NCBI GenBank assembly: GCA_022747635.1
Contig: JAKTNV010000067.1
Location: 82,001 to 146,000, forward strand
DNA length: 64,000 bases
Source: Hetaerina americana
Lineage: Eukaryota; Arthropoda; Insecta; Odonata; Calopterygidae
Reading direction: 5' to 3'
Below the pieces are notes generated by a model that made no database searches, had not been told where the DNA came from, and saw nothing but the letters and a program-made list of their open reading frames with translations. Positions within the stretch are counted from its first letter, which is position 1; every line of letters begins with the position of its first letter. The translations under genes and the position numbers were made by a program. This document shows, piece by piece, positions 33,293 to 46,437 of the stretch.

Positions 33293-33380
33293 CTACTCAT
33301 CCACATAGAAATAGATGTAAGGAAAAGGGATAGGAACACATGATAAAGGACGAATACAGTACAGATGGGGAAGGCAGGTG
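33292..33380 (-). repeat. Diverged copy of the S2 SINE body
   Basis: Shares ggaaaagggataggaacaca, aaaggacgaa and ggggaaggc with 31701-31811, with scattered differences. It also abuts (TA)n. No tRNA-like head follows. Confidence 0.7.
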
Positions 33381-34195
33381 AGAACACTTCACTGTGGGAT
33401 GGGGTGGGTCTTGGAAATACCATGGGAATGAACGAGAAAAGGGAGAGAGTGGAGCAGGTGAGAGACACATCTCGGGGGAGGGTTTGATGGGAGTTTGCAC
33501 GGGCGGCATTTTAATAGGGGATGGGAGAAGTGGGGGTAATGGAATGAGAAGAATTATAATGTAATATGCATCGAGTCCGAGCAGTTGACGAGCTCGAGAA
33601 AAAAATGTGTGCAAGGGCACGAAATTGTTTTGAGTTGAAGTGGCGTGATGAAGGGAGAGGATGCAAATAATTTATCAATTGACAGGTGTGGAGGAAAGCG
33701 CATTGGGGAGCCGGGGGAGAGGCGGAAGGGGAAGAAGGATAGGGAAAATCACAGTCATAAGTAAATGCGGTGTGCTGAAATGTGAAGAAAGGAGTCATTG
33801 AAATTGGAGGCATGACACTGCTGGAAACAAAAGAGCAGTGGGAAAGGAGGATAAACGTTGAAGAAGGTGTTGGGAAGCTTGGGAGGGAACGCTGGGGGAG
33901 AACGGTGCAAGTGACGCGCAGTGTCAAGGAGCCAGATGGGAATGGGGAATCGATTAGTGGTTGGGAAAGAGTGACCGTCTCGAAATTTCGGATAGTTTAT
34001 CGAGATAGTAATATCTAACTCCGACAACTGACAAGGGAGGCATTTCGATTTCGAAGGTCTGGTTCTCACTTATGATGGGAATAAGGAGTGTTGCGAAGAT
34101 CTGTAATGATTTCAGGTGCATTCGTTATTTCGCCATTGGAGCTCAACTATTTGGTGTTTTTTGCCAACTTCCAGAACTTAATGTATTGTTTTATA
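33381..34195. other. Purine-rich intronic DNA, no recognised feature
   Basis: G/A-rich on the plus strand, which produces long minus-strand proline/serine-rich ORFs that I regard as compositional artefacts. Confidence 0.45.
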
Positions 34196-34197
34196 TA

Positions 34198-34950
34198 CGA
34201 GGGTCATCCGGAAAGTAGTACCCGTTCGTGCCGCATGAAGTGCTGACGACGCGAGTAGCCGCTGGACGAGGTCAGATAGCTTCAGTGGCTTGTCTGCCTT
34301 CTCTGAGCCAAGTTGCGTGACGCTAGCATTGCCTGTGTTGTTTCTGTGATTGTTTACAATGTTTAAAAAAATTGAGAACGCCGCCAGTTGTGAAGTAAGG
34401 GCAGTGATTAAATTCCTCAATGCAAGAAACGTTCGCCCATGTGATATTCATCGCCAATTAAAGGAGGTGTATGGAGACAATGTAATGGACGAGTCGTCTG
34501 TTCGGCGGTGGTGTCGCAACTTCAACATGGGGAGGGGGAACACACACGACGATGAGCGTTCGGGGAGACTGTCTGTCATTACAGACCAACTGGTGAGCTC
34601 AGTTGACGAATTCGTGAGGAACGATCGGCGCGTCACAATTGATGACATCTGTGAGCATTTTCCCAATGTTTCTCGAACAATTGTTCATGAAATTGTTAAA
34701 CACCATCTGCATTATGCAAAAATTTGTGCAAGATGGGTCCCTCGCGTATCTCAATGAGCTGGCGGCGAAGGACTATGCAGCAGGAATACAGAAACTTGTC
34801 ACACGTTATGACAAATGCCTTAATTTGCTTGGAGATTATGTTGAGAAGTAGTTTAAAGTATCCTCTTTCAAATAAAATTTTTTATGTTTGTTAATATTTA
34901 CTTTTGTGTCTTTATTTCACGAACGGGTACTATTTTCCGGATGACCCTCG
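34198..34950 (+). mobile_element. Internally deleted mariner-type element (family 2), 753 bp
   Basis: Flanked by TA (34196-34197, 34951-34952). Terminal inverted repeats of about 28 bp start CGAGGGTCATCCGGAAAGTA on the left and match the right end with one difference. The coding remnant starts at ATG 34359 (MFKKIENAASCEVRAVIKFL), retains the helix-turn-helix half with DESSVRRWCRNFNMG and the linker ARWVPRV, then jumps near 34745 to the C-terminus ELAAKDYAAGIQKLV. The whole DDE catalytic core is deleted, so this is a non-autonomous derivative. Different family from the 9.9-kb mariner. Confidence 0.88.
34359..34851 (+). pseudogene. Mariner family 2 transposase remnant without catalytic core
   Basis: The N-terminal DNA-binding half (about 132 codons) is open to a TGA at 34755-34757. 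The last 30 residues (ELAAKDYAAGIQKLVTRYDK then CLNLLGDYVEK) continue in another frame to 34851. This N-terminal part could in principle still bind the terminal repeats. Confidence 0.8.
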
Positions 34951-34952
34951 TA

Positions 34953-37900
34953 CATTCCTTTGCCCTCGCTTCCCCACTCAGCTTCGCTTCACTTTCCTCC
35001 CTCAATAGACTCTCTCCTCCCTCTTTATGTCAAGCACACGAGTCCATCTCCAGATAAAAAAAACAATTTTCTCGCTTTAATCTATTTCACTTCGATCAAA
35101 CTTTCTTTTTTTACTACTCCACCGAGTCAGGTGGTTGCTCTATCGAGATGTCAAAAAATGAGTGTTCTTGTTTAATACTTAGTCCTGTGCTTTGTGTCGT
35201 TCCTGCGAAACACACCAATTAAACTGAAATCCTAGCAAGGGGAAGAGAGAAAAATCAGGAAAATGTTTCGTTAAAAGTAGGGAAAGTTGGAACGAGCGAC
35301 ATCTTTCTGGCGATCTCAAAAGTGGCATGATATGAAATGGTAAGGGCTTGGAGGATATCAGGCGAGGATAAGATCAAGATAAGAAGGCATTGACCTCGAA
35401 GAGGCAAGTGGTATGCTCAAAGAAGATTGTTTACAGACAAGAAAGCGTCAGGTGGTGGCATTCGAGGCGAGTTTAGAAATCTATACTTATCGTAAGAGAT
35501 ATCGGAAATGTAGCGGGCTTCGGAAGGAGGGATGGAGGAAAAGGTCGGAGATCAAATGTGCAGATATCATAAGAAATAGTACACAAGGGAGTCGAGGAGG
35601 AAGAGATGATATGGAGCACTGTGAGAAAAGAAGATCTAGATGGGCAGGGCACACCTCAAGATTGTGGATTTGTTAGGAATAATCAGGAACAAAGCGAAGT
35701 GTGAGTGAAGACCCCGCGTTAGGAGCGTCGAGATACAAATATATGCAGTTCAGGGGCAAGAGTAGTCACACGACAAGGAGTATCAGGACGTAAGGGAGTA
35801 AAGCTTTAGAAAGGGAAGAGTGTGAGGGCTGCAGTCAAAACGCTATTTGAATTGAAATGCCGACGAGTGGAAAATATAACCAAGAGTAGAATACACCCAA
35901 TTCCAACAAATCCTGAAATATGGTCTTTGAAATGGAATTTAACAGGAAAATATCAGCATTTAGAATTTTTTGCATTTCAATTTTTATCACAAAAGTTTTG
36001 AAAGCTCTTGAAGGGGAAGTTTGAGAAGCACTGTTAAATTGGAAAGATTGCCAAGTGCTTCTCTATCTTTTCACGCTTCCGGGGCAATTGCGTACTTGTT
36101 CCGGTATTGCGTCACGCGAAATCGTTTATTGACTAAGCTAACTGTTATACCCCCGCAACGTGAAATACCTTTACGCATCAGTACGTCGTGTGAAACTTTA
36201 CGAGTGCCTCTAAGCTAGCCCATATTGACAACGTAAGGAAAATTAACGACCCTGATATTATCGAGGAATTCCTGCTACAACGAGTTAGCAGTGACTCGAA
36301 CCAAATCTCTCGTAATTAATGAACTTTTTGGGCATCACAACCAGTGCTAATTTTCTTGTTCACATTCATACAATCATGATTACTTTCGCGATTAATCTGT
36401 TTACACTTATTTGTTAAAATCCATCAGTGAATTCCTGGGGCATTAGAAAACCTGCCTTTGCTTTTCTCCTCTTTTGCGGAGTGGGTGCAGGCACAATTCC
36501 CGTGGCATCTTTCATTGTCTTAGGCTGTCGCTCAGTTACTCGAGGACAATAAAATTTACGGCTGCAACATGCGTCAGAGATTACGATTATTGGAACAAAT
36601 TTCGAACGTGAGCAAATAGGATAGATGGAGACGGCTTAAATGCTCCGCAATTAACTTATGAGCCAATTCTCCTGATTTATTGGTGTAATTATTATGACCG
36701 GCACGCAAGAAAGTTTTACGATTAAATTTATCAATTGTCACCATTAGTACCAACCGTATGCATCGGGCTATAATGAGGCATTCAAATCATTTTTAAACCG
36801 CGGTTCGTGACGCGAGTAAAGGCAGCTAACGGTACCTTTCCCCGAGTACATGGAATACATGTCATGAAAAGGCGTGTATACCCGTGCTAGGCATCGGATG
36901 GTACACCAATGGACGACCGCCACGCATGCGCGTATATTCCAGCTCACGAATATGCCGCTCTGAACTTTGAAATTCACGCCGATTACGCAGTTCTCCATTC
37001 TTAAAAACCATTCAATTTTGCGTACAAATGGTTTAAATAATAAAGTGGCGAATTGATAAGAAACACAAGCCTTGGAAAGTTGGTGGTTTCGGAGCAAAAT
37101 GAAATGTTGCCTTCCACCGAATGAGTATTTGCGTCCCGCCATCAATATGGAGTGGCAGTGGCATCAATGGGGAGTGATCAACCACTGCTCTTCAAACGGT
37201 AAAGCTATTGAAGTTTCGGAAAGGTTTCGTTAGTTTTTTACCGCAAAATCAAAATCCTCAGGAAATATTCATCTTTCTGAATATATAACGGATTCGAAAC
37301 TCGACACTTTCAAACTAATCAGCCAAAATACCGAATATGCGAATGCTACTCAATTTTCTCGATCACCCGTCAGATTAGAGGAACAGTCATTTAAAACCAA
37401 TTCATAGTCACTAACAAATCGCAAGAAACAAATGCTAAATCTTAAACATTATCTCTACTTGATTAATTTCATCAGATCGCGTGCCCGCCACCATTTCTCG
37501 TCAAGGTTTGTTCCATTTTCATGACGTACTCCATGCAGTCGGGGGAATCGTAGGCGAGGGAGGCAGAATTAGAAAGTAGACGTCATTTAGAGCATGTGCG
37601 AAACATCTCGGAGACCACGAAACGATGACATGCTATATCACAATATTTAAGAAAAATTAAACTGGTGAGCAAGCTTTAAACGTTATGGATATATCTATTC
37701 ACCCAGTTTGATTTAGCCATGGATAGAGGGAATGGGAGTGTTCAGAACGAAATACTTCTTAAAACACCAAACTGATGCTGCGTTTTTCATTTTAAAACTA
37801 GTGGTCCATTATGAATGTTTACAGAATATATTGCGACATTAAATCTGTCTCTCCTCCTCACTGACCACAACTTTGACTTCATGAAAAGGCTTGTACGCTC

Positions 37901-38030
37901 CGATGACCATTCCAATGGAGGGAGCAGGAGGAGTGATGCCTGCCTGCTCCTGGTACAGGGCCATTCATCTGTGCATGGGAGGAGATACGTCGTCTGGTGG
38001 TTGAAATACATGAGCTTCTTATGAAGTATT
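34953..38030. other. Intronic DNA, no recognised feature
   Basis: A stretch at 35.4-35.8 kb vaguely resembles a worn LINE C-terminus, but too weakly to annotate. Otherwise only chance ORFs. Confidence 0.4.
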
Positions 38031-38112
38031 TTTAAAGTAATCTACCGGTTGATGTAGGTTTTGGATGGTCACATTACCAAATAAATAATATGTCGCTCCT
38101 TACAAAACACAA
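38031..38112 (-). mobile_element. RTE-like LINE copy E, 3' tail only
   Basis: About 80 bp matching the RTE 3' UTR: aaagtaatctaccggttgat, gtaggttttggatgg, taccaaataaat and ttacaaaacacaac, in the same orientation as the other copies. An extremely 5'-truncated insertion. Confidence 0.75.
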
Positions 38113-39070
38113 CGACTCTGAAATGGGAAAAAGGTGTGACTCAACAAAACTAAGGAAAATCGCGGATGCAACCGATCGAGGTAATGTGCCACGGCATCGC
38201 CAGCGGAAGGGAGTCAGGTGCCACGGCGAACGCGGGAACACACACCCGAAGGGAAAAGCGAAAATGTGCTCAAAGGGTGCCCGGAGAAGGGATGAGGCGG
38301 CCTGAAGATGCAACATGAGATTTGTGGACTGACGTCCCTGAGCACTGAGGCCGGTCCATGAAAAAATCAACGGCGAACGAGCGCGTATATGGAATTAAAC
38401 AGGAAATTGAACGCATTTCCGCCATATTCATTGACGCAAATTAATGCGAGATTTAACGGGAAAAAATTAGAGTAGAAATTTGTTTTGACTTGAATCTAAC
38501 ATGAGGTTAACTTAAAGTTGCCCTAATTTGTTTCGCGCTCGTGTACAGAGAGTATTACAGCTTGTAGAGAGACTGCACGCATTATGGGTGATTTCCCAGA
38601 AACCATTGCAAATGATGGCATCCATAAATAAAGATAAGGTCAAAGCAATAATTATCGGCCCCGGGAGAAGTTAAAGGTGGATCTGCGTCACGCAAAATCA
38701 CGGAGACTCAAAACGGAACTGTGGAAACTTGAGTGATTTGACAGAATTCCAGAGAATCGATGGATTTCACGAGTTTGAACCGACGTTCTCGTTGAGTCCT
38801 TTCGTGGTAAGCGCGCCTATGGTGTCGCTCCTTTGCCTTTCTTTGACAGAATGGACGGAGGAGGAATCAGGGAGACTGGCCGGGGAGAGGCCTGTTTTGA
38901 TGATTGAGAAATGTTTTTTGCCGGAAAGATGTCTTCTTTACACGGTTGGTGCACACTCGCACTATCGAAATTCTGCTATCGCACTCCTAGTATCAAAAAT
39001 GTAAAATATTAACCCTTATCGAACGCAAAGGGAAAAACTTCAAGATATTCGGTGCAGATAGATACCGCAA
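38113..39070. other. Intronic DNA, no recognised feature
   Basis: Short ORFs only. No repeat boundaries were seen until the tRNA-like head at 39.07 kb. Confidence 0.4.
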
Positions 39071-39132
39071 GATAACGGTAGCTAACGTGCTGGCTTCCCA
39101 CTCAGAAACATGGGTTCGAATCCCGGGGGTGT
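39071..39132 (+). repeat. tRNA-like head fused to a CR1 fragment
   Basis: aacggtagctaacgtgctgg (A-box-like) and atgggttcgaatcccggggg (B-box-like) end directly at gtgtgcg, where the CR1 endonuclease sequence begins. Short, but the B box matches the consensus well. Confidence 0.5.
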
Positions 39133-40510
39133 GCGTTTGGTGCAACATTAAGGACTACAACGGCAGAAGCCTATTCGTGTGTTCATTTTATAGACCCCCA
39201 GATTCTAACACAGGTGTCCTACACAAGCTCGACGAACAAATATCCATTCTCAGCAGCAGACATAACAACAGTATTATTATAATCGCTGGTGACACAAATC
39301 TACCGTCAATTGACTGGGACAACTACTGCGTGGGAAAACCTGCCAAAAAACAAAGATTCATGCCAAGAACTCCTTCATATATTCACAAAACACTCCTTAG
39401 AACAAATTGTTAAATCACCAACACGGGGCCAAAGCATACTAGATATCTTTGCAATTTCTATGCCCGAAATCATTACTAACATTGAAATAATAGACGGAAT
39501 CAGTGACCATAAGGCTATTCTTGTAGAGTTAAAAACTAAGTTCGTCAAAATAAACAAAGAAAAGCGTATTTTAAAATACCTACACAACAAGGCAATTTTT
39601 AACGGACTAAGAGAATATTTAAAGATAAAATTACCAGAATACAAGACAAAAACACTGACAACCAATACAGAGAATACTTGGAATTATTTCTTAAATATTT
39701 TACGCGAAGGAATGAAGACGTAAATCCCGTCCAAACTCAAATGCGACAGTAAGGAACCTAGATGGTACAACGGGGAAGTCAGATCGGCATTAAGAAGGCA
39801 AAGAAAGCTACAGTCAAATTTTAAAAAGAGTTTAAAAAGTGACGATAAAGTTTATATGACTGCATTCAAAGAGCAACTAAAAGAATGTCGTAGTAAGACG
39901 AAAAGTATTATGCGCACAGCACTACACTCTTTTAAATCTAAAATGCTAAGCGAATATCTTGAGGAAAATCCAAAGTCATTCTGGTCCTACGTTAAAAAAA
40001 TACAGGGTAAACGTCCAAGTGTTTATTCTTTGAAGACGGAAAAAGGAGAAATCATTACAGATAGCGTGAAAGAGGCAAATATTTTAAATCATTTTTTCCA
40101 GAGCGTCTACAACAAAAACACAAACGCACCAAAAGATCCTCCAAACCCACCTGGGGTACACATGAGCGATCTTACACTGACCAAGCAGGGAATAGTACAT
40201 CTGCTCCGTTGTATCAAAGCACACAAGGCACCTGGTCCGGAAGAAATACCTGCTAGAATATTATAGGAATTAGCTGAACACGTTGCCCCGTTTTTACATA
40301 TTGTCTTTCCAAAATCGATAGAAGAAGGCTCAGTGCCTCGCGACTGGAAGCTAGCCCATATAACTCCCATCTATAAAGGCGGCGATAGGGATAAACCAAC
40401 CGATTAACGACCCATTTCTTTAACATCGATCTCTTGTAAAATATTGGAACACATTATTGTCACTAACATTATGAGATTTCTTGATAGTAGGAAAATACTA
40501 ATCCACAACC
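39133..40510 (+). mobile_element. CR1-like LINE copy 2, truncated at both ends
   Basis: Corresponds base for base to 27011-28386 of copy 1 with scattered substitutions. It contains VCSFYRPPDSN, IIAGDTNLPSIDWDN, GISDHKAILVEL (intact SDH box), NPKSFWSYVKKIQGK and HKAPGPEEIPARIL. It shares with copy 1 the TAG after PARIL and the TAA before RPIS, and ends at the same ...aatccacaacc. Private lesions are a frameshift in the A run near 39345 and a TAA at about 39721. Confidence 0.82.
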
Positions 40511-41831
40511 ACGACCCTAATTCTGAAGTTAATGCTGAAACGTTTTGTTTTTACAGAAACCAGCTATTAGATCAGTGCAATGAACCTGATTGGGATTAGT
40601 TTCCGCTCTGCCGCTTTAAGTGCGAGTAGTATCACTGGCTATCGGCTGAGACGTTTAATATCGTTCGTAGGAATAACGGGAGAAGCGAATAGAAGCAGAC
40701 TTGGTTACAAGGGTGGAATACGGAAATATTCTCGTCATAATGAAGCACGCTAAAGAATCCGTTGTTTAGCGTTTCACATGACGGACTGAGGATTAAAGCT
40801 GTATTGATTTCCACACACCACTCAGATTTTGATGAAAAATCCACCACCGACACATAAATCAAATATTTCTTGCCGTTCTTCAACCCTCACCATTCAGAAA
40901 GACGGCCGATGAACTGAGACATGGTCTGGAAAGCTAAGTAAAACTTAACAACCAAGCAATTCTAGTCGACTCGGACCGAAGCGATCTTCCGGTCGAAGAG
41001 TCAGTGACAGGTGGGTGGCAAGGCGCGCTAATAGTTCGTACGCAGTGGAGCAGGAGATAATTCAGTTCGACTGACCGGAAACTCGGTCGCTGGACCATGA
41101 ACATTCAATGTGTTGCATCCGGCTTTGTGCTCACTCAGCCCAGCACTAATAAATAGGGCTGAGGACCACCGTCCATACCAGTTATCCGGGCTGATAAACC
41201 ACGGCGCGGTGGAATTCCAGCAAATATCCCTTCGTCTCGTGATTTCCACGAGGCCATCGGGTACCTCGCGGGTGCTGGGATTTTGGTTCCGATGGCGCGA
41301 CTGACGTCTCACTCCGCGAATTTCGAATCCAAATGACGTAGCGGAAACCATACTTAACAGGCACGCAGCGTTGTTGATAATATAAGCGAGATGGGGGTTG
41401 TCCAGAGACGAATAAGTACCTACGCACTCGTCACGGTACTCTTATATCTGGCCTCTGGAGCGAAGCAATGCTTTAAACGCTGAAGCAGCGAAAGGTAAAC
41501 TTACGTCCGATGCTCGACCAGCAAGACCAAGTCCTTGAAGTAAACAACAGAGGTAACGGTTTGACACGGGATCTAAAAAGAGAAAGAGAGGTGAAACGAT
41601 TGTAACATATAGACTTACAAAGGTTGCCGCCGGGACGTCTCTTTGGTGTCAATGCAAAATACTGGAAGCGCACTGATGACGTGTGTGATTCGTCGGACTT
41701 AAGTCTCGATCTAAGGTCGCAAACCCCGTGATATGATGACACGGGGACACGATGCGTGGTGAGGGAACATACGCGGACAAGGGAGTCAGTTTGCCTTTGG
41801 TGGGGCTCTTTTCTTCCGCGTCCCCACTTAC
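40511..41831. other. Intron downstream of the Ig5/Ig6 exon, no recognised feature
   Basis: Just after the CR1 end, ctgaagttaatgctgaaacg (40531-40550) has the look of a short Penelope-type tail, but it is too short to assign. Confidence 0.4.
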
Positions 41832-42205
41832 CAGCAGAGAGCAATGGCTGGCCGTCCTTGAGCCACGTGATCTTCCTCGCGGCCACCCCGCCAATGAGCG
41901 TGCAGTTGAGGGAGATGGGGGAGCCCGCGTCCGCGACCACCTGCTGCGGGTGCAGAGAGATCTCCAGCGTGTCGCCGCCACTGCCACCGCCACCGCCCGC
42001 CACCTCCAGGTATACCCGCCGTCGGTCCTCGCCGGTGGCGCTGCTGGCCGTGCAGACGTAGGGCCCGGCGTCTGAGGGCGAGGCGCGCGGGAAGTGCAGC
42101 ACGGTGGCCTTGGGCTGGGGCCGGAACGGGGCCGCGCTGCTTGGGTGAGAGTCCCGGCCCGGGCTGTGAATCTCGTGCAGCGACCCGTCGTACTCCTTGT
42201 ACCAC
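41832..42205 (-). CDS. Dscam: Dscam-family exon: C-terminal part of Ig5 and N-terminal part of Ig6
   Basis: Exon of a homophilic cell-adhesion receptor of the Dscam family, which acts at the neuronal surface in arthropods. On the minus strand a pyrimidine-rich acceptor (ctctttcag) precedes WYKEYDG. The exon runs through the strand-F signature DAGPYVCTA that closes one Ig domain, a glycine/serine-rich linker, then the opening of the next domain (SPISLNC, ITWLKDG). It ends at ctg^gtaagt. It has 374 nt, entering in phase 2 and leaving in phase 1. The reading frame joins directly to the exon at 23816-23607 (..LLSAG then RVSMAE). Ig5/Ig6 numbering is inferred from the family order, because the downstream domains match Dscam Ig6-Ig8. 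The linker with GGGGGSGG is unusual for these domains. The exon before this one is not visible between 42206 and the window end. High confidence in family, moderate in which paralogue. Confidence 0.85.
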
Positions 42206-45200
42206 CTGAAAGAGATCGGAAGGAGGATGATGGCGACCGGAGATGACTATCACGCCAGATTCCACACTCGCCATTTCCATCATCAAAAAGGGAGACTTAA
42301 ATACCATCTGTTGGGACAAGCGGAATCAATCCATGATGTGATCACCAATTGCAAAACCGTAAATGGATTCAGACATTTACCACTGCAATCCCATTGTAGA
42401 TATGTAGTAAATTTAAACGTATTTATTTGCAATCATGTTCTTTTTCCACTCATAGCCTACTCCTAAACCTTTGGCGTTCCTCCCTACATCAAAAGACCTC
42501 CTGCATCTTCCTCTTCAAACTACCCTGCCTCTGCTCGAGAATATTACTGGCAGGTAAATTTAATGTTCCTAGTTCTTCAATTTATTACACCCGTTAAATA
42601 TTTATTCCATATGGAAGTTGGTAAACCGAGTCTATATGCTTTTTTCATATATTTACTCAAACATACACATATTATAATTATAAATCATTGATGTAAGGAT
42701 ATTGTACACACTTGCAGGTAGCGGCAGCATCCTCGAGAAAGCACAAATTGCTACCATAATTTTCCATACTCTCGTTTCCTGGAGCAACGCACAGATTCTA
42801 ACCTTTTCTAGCCAAGGCTCGTTCTCCTTAACCCAATCGATCCAAGGCCAAACCAGCATCTCCTTTGGAGTTAATTTTGTTCCTTTTTTATTTCCAAGTA
42901 AAATTAAAAATAATTCCACGGATAGTTGTGGAGAAGACGATATGTTATTGCGCAAATTTCGAGGAAGAAGAAAGGAGGCTGGGGCAGGAAAATATGCGGG
43001 ATAATAGAATGTTAAGTATCAAATTGGGGGTGATCAAAGAAGGATGATTATAATTACATGGATTATTGATAGTAAAGAGGAACACAGGCATTATGTAGGC
43101 CTGAACAATAATTTGTTTTAACGTGCGGTCTAAGGGTATTCAGTGTCCCCTTAGCATGGGCTTAGAAGTATAGCAGGGCTCAATCTCGGCGTTCATCGGA
43201 ACCTTGACCAGTAAGACACACGCACTGCTGCTACCAAGAACAAGCTGACGTATTTCCCACGTAAGAAGAATGCCCTCCTTTGAAACTTGTCCGCTAATAA
43301 GTTGAATGAACGAACCCACGTTCGTAGATTCAAGAGTTGCCATTACGGTTCTGAATGCATTTCTATTCCATCATAATAATTCCCAGAAAGACAATTGAAT
43401 TTGCTCTAGCGAATTGAATGCAAATTCCAATATGATGGAATAAAGAACCAATTTGTCTCCTATTCATTTACATTAAAAAATAATGCGTACTAATGACAAG
43501 CACTCTCTGAATACGATCTTCTTTATTTTTTGACGAAAAAGGCTTTCTTATGTTAACTTAAATTAAATGCACTTTTAATACCGTTAAATTAGAAATACAT
43601 TTGCAATTAATACCTGTCTCTAATATTAATAAAATAAATGATTGGTCCACAAGATACTTTTCTGCAGATTATCCACGTTATACTTGTGATAAATGGTAAT
43701 GGTGAATTAACATCACTAGATGTAAAATAAATGAATATATGAATGATTTTAACTATATCAATCAATACTAATCAAGCGATGATTATAGTTCACTAATTTT
43801 CATACATATATTGTTCATAAGCATATTTATGCAAGTAAAAGCATAGTTAGCAGGGCATGGTGGCTTACAAAATGACTTAGAAAGACTGAGATTATCCACA
43901 TGAGAACAGCTAGATGCGAATTTTCAAGAATAATGCTCGATTCACTTTTAACAGGATACAGCTTAAAAACCGCATTAGTCCAACACTGCCGATAGAGAGC
44001 ATTTTAGTTACTTTGTTTAGAGCTCCAATTCAAGGGAATTCAACGATGATAATACAATCGTGAAGACGATACCATATCCTATCGTCGAAATATTCAGACT
44101 TGTACCTATCTATCGAAGTTCTCACCTCATTTCTGTACCCTATCAAAAAGATAACATTTCTGGGCTTATTTGACAAAAAAAGCTTCAAATTTCATTCCAC
44201 AGTGGCATAAAATTCATTCTTGGGGGCAGGAGCAAATTTTGTTCGCGCACAATATCATTTGTCATAGTCATCCAAACATAATTAATACTTCATAAAATGC
44301 GAGATTGGATTGGGCGCATACACGCGTATAACGCATTCTCAAGCGGAGAAGACAATTTTGCACGTAGGCCATTTGGTGTACGCATCTCAAGAATGTATCA
44401 GATTTCATTATTTACTAACTGTCACCACTGGTCTAATATTTGTTTGGCGTAGCTCTCCACTAAATCATTACATCGGCATGTCTCTGCATATTCCTCTGCA
44501 TTCCTGCACTTTGGCACCTTCCACCATTCGTTTCCTCAATTTCTGGAATCTAGCTCTGTGGAATCTACTGCCCATTTTCCATTGACTGTCTTCGTCTGTA
44601 TATCGTGCTTCAAAATAAACCTCATTTGATTACCCTGTTTTCACCGAATTTTCACGAAATATTTTTCTTCGCCTACTCTTATAAACTCGTCATAAGTAAT
44701 TCAACACCTCCGTTTGAACTTCATGAAATATTAGCACTATATTTGTACTTACATAGCGAAACAAAAACATATTGGTTTTAATTGCTTGTAAAAAATGGAC
44801 ATAACCTGTTAGAAAAATCATCACCAAGAATTTCCCCGTTGAATTTTAAAGTTTAAGACAGTTAAAGGCAGTTTAAAAGGAGCCACAGCAACGGCATTCA
44901 TTTAAATAGGACCAAGAAAAAGTCAAACCTCTCGGTCCAAGAAATTTGCAATGGAGGTACAAAAGATAATTGTGGGAAGCCCGATAAACAGTTATGAGCA
45001 CCCAGAGCAATCCTCTCTAAGAATTCAAATCCCAAGCAAGTGGTGTTGAATTTTTAATGGAAGACAATTAATTTTTGAACCTTGAATTAAATGCATCTAT
45101 TCAACATTCCCGTCATCACTTTTGAAACACAATTTCTCTTTTTTTTCGATGTCGGTAGCGCTTGATTATATATACGCACTGCGTATTTTTTATTGCTTTT

Positions 45201-46437
45201 AGTAATAATCGTTTCTGATTGAAATATAAAATAAAACAAAAAATTTCCCGACCATTTGTACTTCATTTTCAAATACACTAAACTTAACAAGCAAAGATGA
45301 AGTCTGAATCCCACGATGCGCTTCTCCACCGCGAGCATAAGATGCATTCTCCGAGACAGTGAAACCCTTTGACATTGGGATATCATTCAAGGGGAAAATG
45401 ATGAGTGGGACAATCACTTATCAGTTTGCATATTATTACGTTTACAAAGAAGTTTTTCTGCATCAGCTTAAATGATCAACTGTTCCAGCATCATCTATGA
45501 TGAAATTCAGCGTAGGATAGAAATCTGGGTCACATACTACGGACTACGGAGTGCCTCGAAGCACGGGGAGTGCTGAGCAGAGTTTGTTAGCCGATGCGAG
45601 GGCTAGTCAGGAGCACTGTTTAGTGGAACGGGCAAGATTGGAGGGAAGAACGAGGGGGCTAAATTGCAACAACATTCCAACCTACCCTTGATGCATGACT
45701 GGGCCCTATGCATGCGAGTACTTTCAACAATTCGCCCCTCTTTTCAAGAACCGCGTGAAACTCCTCCGACTGGACATCCTGTCGCATGAACCACTGCTTG
45801 GGAAATCAAATTACGCAAAAAATAAAATACCTAGTAGTTACCTAACGAAGATAAGTAGGTAAGTGTTGATAACAAATAATGTTATTCCGACGTTTTATTT
45901 TAATTAAAATTTTTTATTTACATTTTCGTGACTTAATATTTCCACCAATGTTGTTTTTTCAAATGGTTCGGTCTCTTCCCGTTTTTTTTTTCATTTTCTG
46001 CGTTGAAATGACCAACCGAAGCGATATGCACTCCCAAATTAATAAATTCTGAAACAACCGTTGAACAAATTAAGGTTTCAGAGAGCAAACTTAAGCATCA
46101 GTAATTCAATCATCGGTGGATTCAACCATCGAATGCCTCCGTTTACCAACAAAACAACCAACTCTCGACTCTTATGGCTTAGAAGCCGATCGGTTCTGCG
46201 AGCCGGTACTGAAACGATAAAACCGCAGACTCAAAGCATGGGGCTGAGAAATTGCTGTCCAGCGGCAAAGCAGGGGATTATGGGGAATATAAAGAAGGGG
46301 ATTTTATGGGAATAAGACAAGGAAAAAAAATCGGACAAATAAAAACGGAATGTCCTGTTCTCATTTAAAATGGTATAATTTAAGGTAATATTGGTAAGCC
46401 AAAAAATATTTTTATGGTTTCATGGGGAAGACATTTA
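42206..46437. other. Intronic or upstream DNA, no recognised feature
   Basis: Upstream (5') of the Ig5/Ig6 exon on the gene's strand. I searched both strands for the first half of Ig5 and for Ig4 and did not find them. Confidence 0.45.

Larger units (their letters stand above)
23817..41831 (-). other. Dscam intron splitting the Ig6 domain (18.0 kb)
   Basis: Bounded by the donor GTAAGT at 41831 and the acceptor TTTGCAG at 23817. It holds most of the LINE copies, a deleted mariner of each of two families, and the SINE with a duplicated body. Confidence 0.8.

Noticed and set aside
33511..34069. Proline/serine-rich minus-strand ORFs of 100-138 codons
   Set aside because: They are the complement of a purine-rich stretch, which lacks stop codons for compositional reasons.
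35413..35676. 87-codon ORF resembling a LINE C-terminus (VAFEASLEIYTY, RWAGHTSRL)
   Set aside because: Only a few residues match the LINE pattern and no flanking LINE sequence supports it.
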